Below, piece after piece: positions 1-5,992 of a stretch of DNA of 6,702 nt (position 1 is its first letter; each line of letters starts with the position of its first letter). The translations under genes and the position numbers were made by a program. The notes below the pieces were generated by a model. It was given only the letters and a program-made list of their open reading frames with translations, did no database searches and was not told where the DNA came from. Origin of the DNA: Armatimonadota bacterium (GTDB lineage: Bacteria; Actinomycetota; Acidimicrobiia; Spongiisociales; UBA5794); assembly GCA_008501565.1 (NCBI GenBank), contig QQUL01000234.1:1-6702 (forward strand). The letters are read 5' to 3'.

Positions 1-554
1 TTGACCGTGAGAGCCACGGCAGCCGCAATGGCAACACGGAGAAGGGATGCGGCGGCCGACGATCGCCCGTAAGCACGGAACCGACGGAATCCGGCAAGAT
101 ACCCGCGTCCGGTAGCAAAAACGAAGTGCGTCACGACGGTGGCGACAGCAAACATGACCAGCGTCTCACGGTCCGTGAACCGGAAGTAGTCGTCGCCAGA
201 AACGGCAACCGTGATAGCGGCCGCCATCCCGGTGACCACTACAAGCGCCACACCTCGAACGGGAAGGACCCATCCCCTGGCGCCGAGCGTCAACCGACGG
301 ATAATGAACTGCTCCACGGGAACAAGAACGATCAGGAAGGCAAGGAAGTGAGCCGTGAGGAGAACGCCGATGGGAGCGAACGCTTCCTCACCCAAGGATC
401 GACCGGCGATGAACTGAAAGGCGTAGCTACCGAGTCCAGCAATGAGGCTGCCGACGACAATATCAAGCGTCCCATCGCTTCGCATGTACGCGTACCGCGC
501 CGCCCGCGAAGGTGGTTGATTTTCGATTCGGGGGGTGTCTTCAGGGTGATCCAC
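1..554 (-). CDS. Polysaccharide flippase-like membrane protein, N-terminal part (runs off left edge)
   Basis: An uninterrupted minus-strand frame runs from a GTG at 554 to the window edge (184 codons), with an in-frame TAG just upstream. The translation is a polytopic membrane protein. After a short polar, proline-containing N-terminus come hydrophobic helices at about residues 31-50, 58-80, 99-119 and 131-148, then a basic loop (GYLAGFRRFRAYGR, about 151-164) and the start of a fifth helix. A first helix ending in AGRSLG, followed by the basic 'RGYLxGFRRFRxY' loop, is typical of Wzx/MurJ-like flippases of the MOP superfamily, which move lipid-linked sugars across the membrane; that assignment is by pattern memory. 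The alternative start is the ATG at 485, which would drop 23 residues; neither start has a clear Shine-Dalgarno site, and GTG is preferred because it keeps the whole N-terminus. The divergent LCP gene supports a glycopolymer role. The substrate cannot be told, and another multi-helix transporter is possible. Confidence 0.72.
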   Translation of the reverse strand, partial: MDHPEDTPRIENQPPSRAARYAYMRSDGTLDIVVGSLIAGLGSYAFQFIAGRSLGEEAFAPIGVLLTAHFLAFLIVLVPVEQFIIRRLTLGARGWVLPVRGVALVVVTGMAAAITVAVSGDDYFRFTDRETLVMFAVATVVTHFVFATGRGYLAGFRRFRAYGRSSAAASLLRVAIAAAVALTV

Positions 555-598
555 AGCACTCAGTTTCGGCCGCCGGTGAGCCTAATGGACTCAAGCCA

Positions 599-650
599 AC
601 AGGTATGGGAGCCTGTACCTCGCCAGCAGAGTTTGGATACCTTCAGTATC
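599..650. promoter_or_regulatory. Two small inverted repeats in the flippase/LCP divergent gap
   Basis: The 113-bp gap between the divergent genes holds two inverted repeats. The first is ACAGG (599-603) with CCTGT (612-616), 8-nt spacer; it overlaps an alternative pairing AGGTA (601-605) with TACCT (616-620). The second is GATAC (636-640) with GTATC (646-650), 5-nt spacer, ending directly before the LCP ribosome binding site. They could be operators or a small hairpin in the LCP leader. Five-base arms are short and can arise by chance. I see no convincing -35/-10 pair; TACCTT at 638-643 is a possible weak -10 for the LCP gene. Confidence 0.22.
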
Positions 651-656
651 AAGGAG
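651..656 (+). promoter_or_regulatory. Ribosome binding site fixing the LCP start
   Basis: AAGGAG lies 11 nt before the ATG at 668. The spacing is slightly long, but it is the only strong Shine-Dalgarno match near the gene. It rules out the earlier in-frame starts from 512 onward, whose codons give no plausible protein and overlap the flippase gene. The next ATG (677) would be spaced even further. Confidence 0.6.
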
Positions 657-667
657 CCGGACGTACC

Positions 668-2134
668 ATGTCGCCGATGCCCGAACACTCCGAACCCTCC
701 CCGTCGTCCAAGCCGCTCCTCGCCGCCGTCGCGTCCGCGATCATTCCCGGTGTCGGGCAGTTCATTGTCGGCGATCGCCGCAAGGGCACCATCCTCGTCG
801 GAATCGATCTCGCCATCATTGTCGGGCTCTTCCTGTACATGGGCGATGCACTGACGCTCGCCAAGTTGTGGCTCCAGCCGTCACAGCTCGCCGCCATGAT
901 GATCGGGAACATCGTCTTGTTGGGATATCGCCTCTGGGCAGCGGACGACGCCTACCGCACAGGTAGGTCCAAGGGTCCTCGAAACATCTCACCGTCGATG
1001 GGTGCGATGCTTGGCGCCGGCATCGGGATCGCTGCAGTGCTCGTACTCCCCCATGCGATCTTCGGCTACTACGACATCGTCCAATACGACCTGATCACGA
1101 CCGTGTTTCAATCGAGTTCACCGACGACCACAACGGTGACAAACACGTCACCCCCCGGAACGACCGCAACCGGCGGCACCGCCACACCGACCACCACGAC
1201 TACGACAGAGCCGGAGGCGAACTTCTGGGAAAGCCACGATCGGCTGAACATTCTCCTCATCGGAGGCGACTTTGGCGAGGGCAGAACAGGAATCCGGACG
1301 GACACCATGATCACCGTGTCGATTGATCCAGTTTCCGGCGATACAGCAATGTTCTCCGTACCACGCAACTGGACCCAGTCACCGCTCCCCGATGGCATGG
1401 GAGTGTGGGACTGCAACTGCTACCCCGAACTCATCAACGAACTGTGGGTGGCGGGTGAGCAGTACCCGGATGCCTTCCCCGGGCCAGATCCCAACCCGTC
1501 GGTCAACGCTGTCAAAGGAGTGATATCAGAGTTCCTCGGCATCCCGATCCACTACTACGCCATGGTGAACCTTGACGGTTTCGTCGAGATCGTCGATGCC
1601 CTCGGCGGAGTCGAGGTCTACGTTCCCGAACCTGTCTACGACGCCAAGTATCCGAGTGAAGACGGTGTCAACACTGAGGTCATCGACATCAAACCCGGGA
1701 TCAACAAGTTCGACGGCCATCTCGCCCTTGCCTATACACGGAGCCGAAATCAAGACTCCGACTACTTCCGCATGAACCGCCAACGATGCGTGATCGAGGC
1801 GATGGTCGAGCAAACCGACCCGCTCAACGTGCTGCGAAATTTTCAGTCGCTCGCAAGCGTCATCAAGGACACGATGCTCACCGACATTCCGATCGAAGCC
1901 CTCCCCCAGCTCGTCGATCTCAAACCGGTGATCGACCTCGACAATCTGGTTTCGGTGAGATTCATCCCGCCCGAGTATCACCTCAAGTATCGGGATGATG
2001 GCAAACCGGGAAGGGTCCCAAACATCGCACTCGTCCATGAACATGTCGATCTGGTCATCGCGGATCCTGCTCGTGCCGTCCAGGAACTCGGTCTCGAGCA
2101 ACTTGACGACGTGTGTGGCGACCCCAACGCCTGA
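668..2134 (+). CDS. LytR-CpsA-Psr (LCP) family cell-wall glycopolymer ligase with multi-helix N-terminus
   Basis: A 488-residue protein. LCP enzymes transfer lipid-linked glycopolymers (teichoic acid, arabinogalactan, capsule) onto peptidoglycan outside the membrane. Order: hydrophobic segments at about 17-35, 40-58, 72-90 and 111-134; a Thr/Pro/Gly linker at about 149-185; then the LCP domain from about 193 to 465. Family landmarks visible: NILLIGGD (D201), RTDT (R210, D212), VPRN (R233), the helix around HYYAMVNLDGFVEIVDALGGV (about 295-315), G-x-x-x-F-DG (347-350), YTRSR (R358, R360) and the MNRQR segment (369-373). D201 and D212 match the metal-binding acids, and the arginines the pyrophosphate-binding ones, of known LCP structures. 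Oddities: Asn234 where the family usually has Asp (PRD); four segments instead of one anchor; cysteines at 249, 251, 374 and 483 that could form disulfides outside the cell. No LytR_C domain follows. The divergent flippase-like gene fits the same pathway. Confidence 0.93.
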   Translation: MSPMPEHSEPSPSSKPLLAAVASAIIPGVGQFIVGDRRKGTILVGIDLAIIVGLFLYMGDALTLAKLWLQPSQLAAMMIGNIVLLGYRLWAADDAYRTGRSKGPRNISPSMGAMLGAGIGIAAVLVLPHAIFGYYDIVQYDLITTVFQSSSPTTTTVTNTSPPGTTATGGTATPTTTTTTEPEANFWESHDRLNILLIGGDFGEGRTGIRTDTMITVSIDPVSGDTAMFSVPRNWTQSPLPDGMGVWDCNCYPELINELWVAGEQYPDAFPGPDPNPSVNAVKGVISEFLGIPIHYYAMVNLDGFVEIVDALGGVEVYVPEPVYDAKYPSEDGVNTEVIDIKPGINKFDGHLALAYTRSRNQDSDYFRMNRQRCVIEAMVEQTDPLNVLRNFQSLASVIKDTMLTDIPIEALPQLVDLKPVIDLDNLVSVRFIPPEYHLKYRDDGKPGRVPNIALVHEHVDLVIADPARAVQELGLEQLDDVCGDPNA

Positions 2135-2142
2135 AAAAACAC

Positions 2143-2490
2143 TCAGGAAGGTGGGGTGGCGTCCACTTCTTGGGGAACAACCACATCGAGCCGGGAATAG
2201 CTGCGGCCTTCAATGCTGCGTTGCGATGTCCAGACCAGTGGTGCTTCCCGAGGTATCTCGGAAACCGGCGACTGGGGTTCCGTCCCAACGGACACCACCG
2301 GCGCTTCGACGTCGCTCAGGTCAACGATGGCGACTGTCTCGTGCGTCATCGGATCGACAAGGATCGTTCCATCCGGCTCATACTGGGAAGCGAATTCGGG
2401 TCCAGCATGCTTTCGCCAAGTGTTACCCCGTGACGCGCTCACCGGGTCTGTGAGGGAAGCGGGTTGGATGGGTTTGTTCGGTCGGGGCAT
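2143..2490 (-). CDS. Small hypothetical protein, 115 aa, soluble and proline-rich
   Basis: I do not recognise this protein. The frame starts at ATG 2490, chosen over an ATG five codons upstream (2505) because a near-perfect GGAGGG lies 4 nt before 2490. Visible features: a basic, proline-containing N-terminus (MPRPNKPIQP, then a WRKH motif near 25-28); a central section at about 36-61 that alternates polar and hydrophobic residues and reads like a short beta-hairpin (YEPDGTILVDP, then TVAIVDLSD); and a Pro/Ser/Val-rich acidic tail. There is no membrane segment, signal peptide or cysteine. It lies tail to tail with the LCP gene (8 bp between stops) and divergent from the holin-family operon. 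Codons mostly end in G or C, as in its neighbours, which supports a real gene. It may be lineage-specific. Confidence 0.72.
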   Translation of the reverse strand: MPRPNKPIQPASLTDPVSASRGNTWRKHAGPEFASQYEPDGTILVDPMTHETVAIVDLSDVEAPVVSVGTEPQSPVSEIPREAPLVWTSQRSIEGRSYSRLDVVVPQEVDATPPS

Positions 2491-2493
2491 AGT

Positions 2494-2499
2494 CCCTCC
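2494..2499 (-). promoter_or_regulatory. Ribosome binding site of the 115-aa gene
   Basis: Reading the minus strand, GGAGGG is followed by 4 nt and the ATG at 2490. It is the strongest Shine-Dalgarno match in the window. It decides the start and is the main evidence that this minus-strand frame, rather than the overlapping plus-strand frames, is the gene. Confidence 0.7.
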
Positions 2500-2510
2500 G
2501 TTCATGTTCC

Positions 2511-2516
2511 ATCATA
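2511..2516 (-). promoter_or_regulatory. Possible -10 element of the 115-aa gene
   Basis: The minus strand reads TATGAT, five of six matches to the sigma-70 consensus TATAAT, 20 nt before the start codon, leaving room for a short leader with the ribosome binding site. No good -35 hexamer is visible at 17 nt, which is common in Actinomycetota, so this rests on one hexamer. Confidence 0.35.
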
Positions 2517-2557
2517 GCTCACCAAAAGTAGACAGGCCACACATGATCAACAGCACT

Positions 2558-2563
2558 AGGGTG
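2558..2563 (+). promoter_or_regulatory. Weak ribosome binding site of the holin-family gene
   Basis: AGGGTG lies 5 nt before the ATG at 2569, a partial but well-spaced Shine-Dalgarno match. I see no convincing promoter hexamers for this operon in the 78-bp gap; a palindrome TGATCA sits at 2534-2539 but is too short to interpret. Confidence 0.45.
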
Positions 2564-2568
2564 ACCGC

Positions 2569-2919
2569 ATGAAGATCCTGATTCGCCTCGCGATCAACGC
2601 AGCAGCAGCCTGGCTCGCATTCACCGTGCTCGACGGACTCCATTGGGACCGTGAGTGGCTCACGCTTGCAATCATCGCGCTCATCATTGGTGTGGTGAAC
2701 ACGTTCATCAAGCCCGTACTGAAATTCCTCTCCATCCCGATTCGATTTGTGACGCTCGGTCTGTTCACGCTCGTCATCAACATCGCCCTCATGGCAGGCG
2801 TGATCTATCTCGCGGACAGCATGGATCTCGGTGTCACCTCCGACGGCTGGCAATGGACTCTTGCCGGTGGATTGGTCATTGCGATCGTCTCTTCTGTTCT
2901 CTCGACGGTGCTCGACTGA
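2569..2919 (+). CDS. Phage holin family / YvlD-like small membrane protein
   Basis: A 116-residue protein with four predicted membrane helices at about 3-20, 30-46, 62-83 and 98-114. The NTFIKPVLKFLSIPIRFVTLG stretch (44-64, NT..KP followed by a proline-broken loop and TLGLF) is the signature of the 'phage holin family' (Pfam PF04020), which includes Bacillus YvlD. Length matches the family. The name is historical: these are chromosomal membrane proteins of unknown function, and nothing phage-like surrounds this copy. Its stop is 2 bp before the next start, so it is very probably cotranscribed and translationally coupled with the membrane hydrolase. Confidence 0.9.
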   Translation: MKILIRLAINAAAAWLAFTVLDGLHWDREWLTLAIIALIIGVVNTFIKPVLKFLSIPIRFVTLGLFTLVINIALMAGVIYLADSMDLGVTSDGWQWTLAGGLVIAIVSSVLSTVLD

Positions 2920-2921
2920 CG

Positions 2922-4688
2922 ATGGCAGGTCCCAAGGCTCGAGCCGCATTGTCGGGGACCGTCGCCGGGGTCCGGATGGCAACAAAGGCCTACGAGCCGT
3001 CCTTGATGCCGCGCACCGCGATCGACCAAGGACTCATCGTCGGTGGATCGTTCCTGTCAGGCTTCCTTGCCGGGGCAACCACATCGCTCACCTTCGAGAT
3101 CCTCCCACGCCGTGCGACCACACCCCTCCTACGCATCGCGGGTGTCGTCGCGACCGGATCTCGCACCGCCCGGTCCCTTTCGGTCGGCGGCGACAAGACC
3201 GAGGCGATGGATCCTGCAACCGCGGGATGGCTCGACTTCGGATCAGAGGTTCTGACGGCAGTTGCTCTCTCACGCTTGATCCTGGACACAGATTCCGCGC
3301 TTGCGCGAACGGGTGCACTTGCCACCCTGGGAGTGACGACGGCCGCTGACACCGGAGCGGCGATAGCGGCGAGAACCGATGAACCGGATGCGAAGTACAT
3401 CGCGACCAGCGCTGGAGTCGGATTGGTCGCAAACGCTGCTGTAGCGGCATTGGCCACGGGGATTCGCGTCGGAGGCTGGCTTCCCGCCCGGGCTACCCGG
3501 CCCAGAAGCGTTGCACGCGCCGGAGTATCGATCGTCGGTTCGCTTGCAACCGTTGGCGCCATCGCCTATGGAACGAGGATGGCCCTGGGGCGTGTCACTG
3601 GCAAGATCGCCGCGGGCAACCGCGCAACCGAAATCGCCTTTGCAGAGGTTCCGGCGTCTCCCAACGTATCGGGTAGCTCGGAGTCGACGATCCCATACGA
3701 GTCGCTCGGGGTGCAGGGCCGACGGCTGGTTTCGGATGTGGTATCGGGAGCCGACATCGTCGAAATCATGGGAGAGACCCCCATCGCTGCACCGATCCGT
3801 GTGTATGTCGGGGTTGATTCAGCCAACTCGGATGAGGCACTCATTGATGCCGCGTTGGACGAAATACATCGCACGGGGGCACTCGATCGTTCGATCATCA
3901 TTGCAGCGTCCCCGGCCGGAACTGGGTATGTCAACTACATCACCGTGGAAGCAGCAGAGTTGATGTCAAAAGGAGACTGTGCGACCGTTGCGGTTCAATA
4001 CGGCTCGCTACCGTCGATGCTCTCGATGAACAAGGTTCAGAAGGCGAGCCACCTCTACGCGATGCTGTTGAAGGGTATCAGGAGCGCCATTGCCGAGTCT
4101 GGTTCGACCGCCCAACTTGTGGCGTACGGCGAGAGTCTCGGAGCGCTCGCCGGCCAGGCTGGCACCGAGGCAGCCTCGACGGATGACGGACTCATCGTCG
4201 ATCGGGCACTCTGGGTTGGTACGCCGAATGGTTCCCCGCTGTTTGAGAAGCTCACCGGAGCGGGGGCACCGGTGTTCGATCACCCGACGGACCTCGCGTC
4301 CTATCTCGAGGACAACGACGCTCCCCCGTACGTCTTCTTGAACCACGACAATGATCCGGTGACGAAGTTCTCGCTCGACGATGCGTACAGGATCCCTGAT
4401 TGGCTCACGGTGCCGGATCGCGGAAGGGGCACCAACCCGAACCAACGGTGGCTTCCGGGCGTCGCATTCTTTCAGGGCCTGATCGATACAAAGAACGCCG
4501 CGACGGTGATACCCGGTCAGTTCTTCTCAACCGGTCACGACTATCGGGCCGACCTCGCCTCGTTCGTGGCAGCGGCGTATGGGTTCTCGGTCACAGATGA
4601 CCAGATGGCCCGGATCGAAGCTCGCCTGCGGGAATCGGAGATTCGTCGATCCGACAGGATCGCCCTCGGCAAGATTCACAGCGCCTGA
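2922..4688 (+). CDS. Membrane alpha/beta-hydrolase, Abhydrolase_9 type with N-terminal membrane domain
   Basis: A 588-residue protein starting at the ATG two bases after the holin-family stop; no strong Shine-Dalgarno is present, so coupling is likely. The first ~240 residues form an alanine-rich membrane region with hydrophobic stretches near 37-58, 68-83, 106-121, 130-150, 163-185 and 201-222, matching the family N-terminal domain (PF15420). Residues ~262-560 are the catalytic domain (PF10081): RVYVGVDSANSDEA (about 293-306), AASPAGTG (328-335), VAVQYGSLPS (about 357-365), the nucleophile elbow GESLG with Ser405, ALWVGTPN, NHDNDPV with probable acid Asp478, WLP and GHDYR with His539. A complete Ser-Asp-His set suggests an active ester or lipid hydrolase at the membrane; the triad assignment beyond Ser405 is by motif. 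The substrate is unknown. Residues 223-261 are a polar linker. The 3' end overlaps the convergent acyltransferase gene by 13 bp. Confidence 0.9.
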   Translation: MAGPKARAALSGTVAGVRMATKAYEPSLMPRTAIDQGLIVGGSFLSGFLAGATTSLTFEILPRRATTPLLRIAGVVATGSRTARSLSVGGDKTEAMDPATAGWLDFGSEVLTAVALSRLILDTDSALARTGALATLGVTTAADTGAAIAARTDEPDAKYIATSAGVGLVANAAVAALATGIRVGGWLPARATRPRSVARAGVSIVGSLATVGAIAYGTRMALGRVTGKIAAGNRATEIAFAEVPASPNVSGSSESTIPYESLGVQGRRLVSDVVSGADIVEIMGETPIAAPIRVYVGVDSANSDEALIDAALDEIHRTGALDRSIIIAASPAGTGYVNYITVEAAELMSKGDCATVAVQYGSLPSMLSMNKVQKASHLYAMLLKGIRSAIAESGSTAQLVAYGESLGALAGQAGTEAASTDDGLIVDRALWVGTPNGSPLFEKLTGAGAPVFDHPTDLASYLEDNDAPPYVFLNHDNDPVTKFSLDDAYRIPDWLTVPDRGRGTNPNQRWLPGVAFFQGLIDTKNAATVIPGQFFSTGHDYRADLASFVAAAYGFSVTDDQMARIEARLRESEIRRSDRIALGKIHSA

Positions 4689-5992
4689 GCAACCGCCTCA
4701 ACCACGGCACGACGTTGAAGGGTCATCTGTTGGTGCACCCCTTGGATGGATCGCGATCGGGCCAGGCCACGAACCGCACGGAAGAAAAGCACGAAACGTT
4801 CCGTCAACGCGATCAACGCAAACAGGTAGACGGGAAGCAGCAGCACGACGATCGCAAGGCCTTCGGCGCCTCTCTGGCTCCAACCCCACCATGCCCACAC
4901 AATCCACGTCAATAGGAATATGAGAAGACTCGCCAACGGCTTGATCGTCGCCATCATGGCATCGGAGACCTTCAGTCGGCCAATCAGCCAGACCACCAAC
5001 ATGGGAATCCAGTTGATGACGGCACCGACGAGGGCGAAAGGCAGGAGAAGAATCCCGATGATCAGGGTCCTGATGATGTACCACGAGAAGGTCGACGGTT
5101 TCCCCATTCCAGAGACGAACATCGCGTCGTCGATCCCCATCGCATCGAGAGTGGCCTGGTAGGTCGTCATCGCATCTTCAACCGCAGCCTGATCATCCTC
5201 ATCAGCATCGTCGAGCAACCGAGCGAGGCGTTCCCGATCACCGTGCCCAACCTCAGCACCTCCTGTGTCGGTATCGCGCAAGGCCACACCCGCAGCAGAA
5301 GACAGGCTGTGAGCGGTCGCCCAATCCTCAAAGTTTGGGGCCGCACGGCGGAGCCTCTCCTCCATGTCGTCAGTCAGCTTGCGCACCGCGGAGCGATTTG
5401 AAGCGTCCGCTGTTTCGCCCGGCTCAACGTAGTTGCCGATCTCGGCATCGAGATCGATCTCCCAGCCGATGTCGATGAACACATCCGACCGGAGGGCGGC
5501 CTTGTTCTCGTAGTGGATCCCTGCACTGATGATCTGGATTCCCTCAACGCCGTTGGCCCGCGCTCCCAGTGCGATCCGGGCGGATCCTGTCTTGATGGCT
5601 GCAATCGAAGGATCGTCAACCGTAATGCCTTCGGGGAAGATCGTGACAAGATCCCCCTCACCGAGAGCGTCGTAGGTAGAGGCGAACATCTGGTCATTGG
5701 ACGACTTCCCGGTGCCATCCTCCGGCTTGTGGACCGGGATGGCCCCGACCCAGTTGACGATGACCCTCGCAATGGGGTTCTTCCATATGACGTCCCGACC
5801 TATGAAACGAGGAACGCGGTCCATTGCATAGACGAGCACAAGGGGATCGGAGAACCCGCCGAAATGGCTCCCGTTTGCGAGTTGCGGACCGCTTGCGGTG
5901 AGCCCTGGGCGCTGCCTCACTTCGACACGGTGGTACAACAGGGCGATGGCCCAAGAGACGATCTTCTTGATGATTCGGTCACGCCTTTGCAT
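4676..5992 (-). CDS. PlsC-type glycerolipid acyltransferase with C-terminal membrane domain
   Basis: A 438-residue protein. ATG 5992 is chosen over a TTG at 6004 because GGGAG sits 5 nt before it. The N-terminal half is a lysophospholipid/glycerol-phosphate acyltransferase domain, which would transfer an acyl chain to a glycerol phosphate in phospholipid synthesis: motif I with His43 and Asp49 (HFGGFSD), motif II GAIPVHKPED (83-92), motif III FPEG (119-122) and KTGSARIAL (134-142). His and Asp are separated by five residues (HX5D) rather than the usual four, as I recall for yeast Gat1/Gat2-like GPATs and their bacterial relatives, which also share the KTG-ARIAL block. A charged linker (about 190-300, very acidic near 258-273) leads to membrane helices at about 305-338 (probably two), 353-371 and 379-406. 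Whether it uses glycerol-3-phosphate or the lyso-lipid cannot be told. The DUF5996-like gene upstream is on the same strand, 65 bp away. Confidence 0.9.
   Translation of the reverse strand: MQRRDRIIKKIVSWAIALLYHRVEVRQRPGLTASGPQLANGSHFGGFSDPLVLVYAMDRVPRFIGRDVIWKNPIARVIVNWVGAIPVHKPEDGTGKSSNDQMFASTYDALGEGDLVTIFPEGITVDDPSIAAIKTGSARIALGARANGVEGIQIISAGIHYENKAALRSDVFIDIGWEIDLDAEIGNYVEPGETADASNRSAVRKLTDDMEERLRRAAPNFEDWATAHSLSSAAGVALRDTDTGGAEVGHGDRERLARLLDDADEDDQAAVEDAMTTYQATLDAMGIDDAMFVSGMGKPSTFSWYIIRTLIIGILLLPFALVGAVINWIPMLVVWLIGRLKVSDAMMATIKPLASLLIFLLTWIVWAWWGWSQRGAEGLAIVVLLLPVYLFALIALTERFVLFFRAVRGLARSRSIQGVHQQMTLQRRAVVEAVAQAL

Noticed and set aside
512..667. Upstream extension of the LCP gene to a start at 512
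   Set aside because: The extra 52 codons have no hydrophobic or conserved character, overlap the divergent gene, and lack a Shine-Dalgarno site; AAGGAG at 651-656 points to the ATG at 668.
126..854. Plus-strand 242-codon frame
   Set aside because: Its translation is Arg/Ser/Pro-rich without any recognisable domain, and it lies antisense to the flippase-like gene and out of frame over the start of the LCP gene, both of which are coherent proteins.
1138..1222. ACC/ACG-rich stretch considered as a nucleotide repeat
   Set aside because: It encodes the Thr/Pro-rich linker of the LCP protein; there is no regular unit beyond threonine codon reuse.
1526..2101. Minus-strand 191-codon frame within the LCP gene
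   Set aside because: It is the exact antisense of a well-conserved LCP domain; its His/Asp/Val-rich composition is what antisense of high-GC coding DNA gives.
2130..2147. CCTGA/TCAGG inverted repeat with A-rich loop between the LCP and 115-aa genes, considered as a bidirectional terminator
   Set aside because: The stem is only 5 bp and three of those pairs are simply the two facing TGA stop codons; no T-run follows on either strand.
2569..2919. Prophage or lysis cassette suggested by the 'holin' family name
   Set aside because: No endolysin, structural, integrase or attachment sequence is nearby, and this family is mostly chromosomal membrane proteins unrelated to lysis.
2655..2921. Upstream start for the hydrolase at 2655
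   Set aside because: The extra residues are His/Arg/Cys-rich out-of-frame readings of the holin-family gene; the ATG at 2922 directly follows that gene's stop and begins the coherent protein.
2512..2985. Minus-strand 157-codon frame across the holin-family gene
   Set aside because: A highly charged translation with no domain, antisense to a clear four-helix membrane protein and to the start of the hydrolase.
2990..3562. Minus-strand 190-codon frame in the hydrolase N-terminal region
   Set aside because: The Ala/Arg/Pro-rich composition mirrors the alanine-rich sense strand; no start signal or domain.
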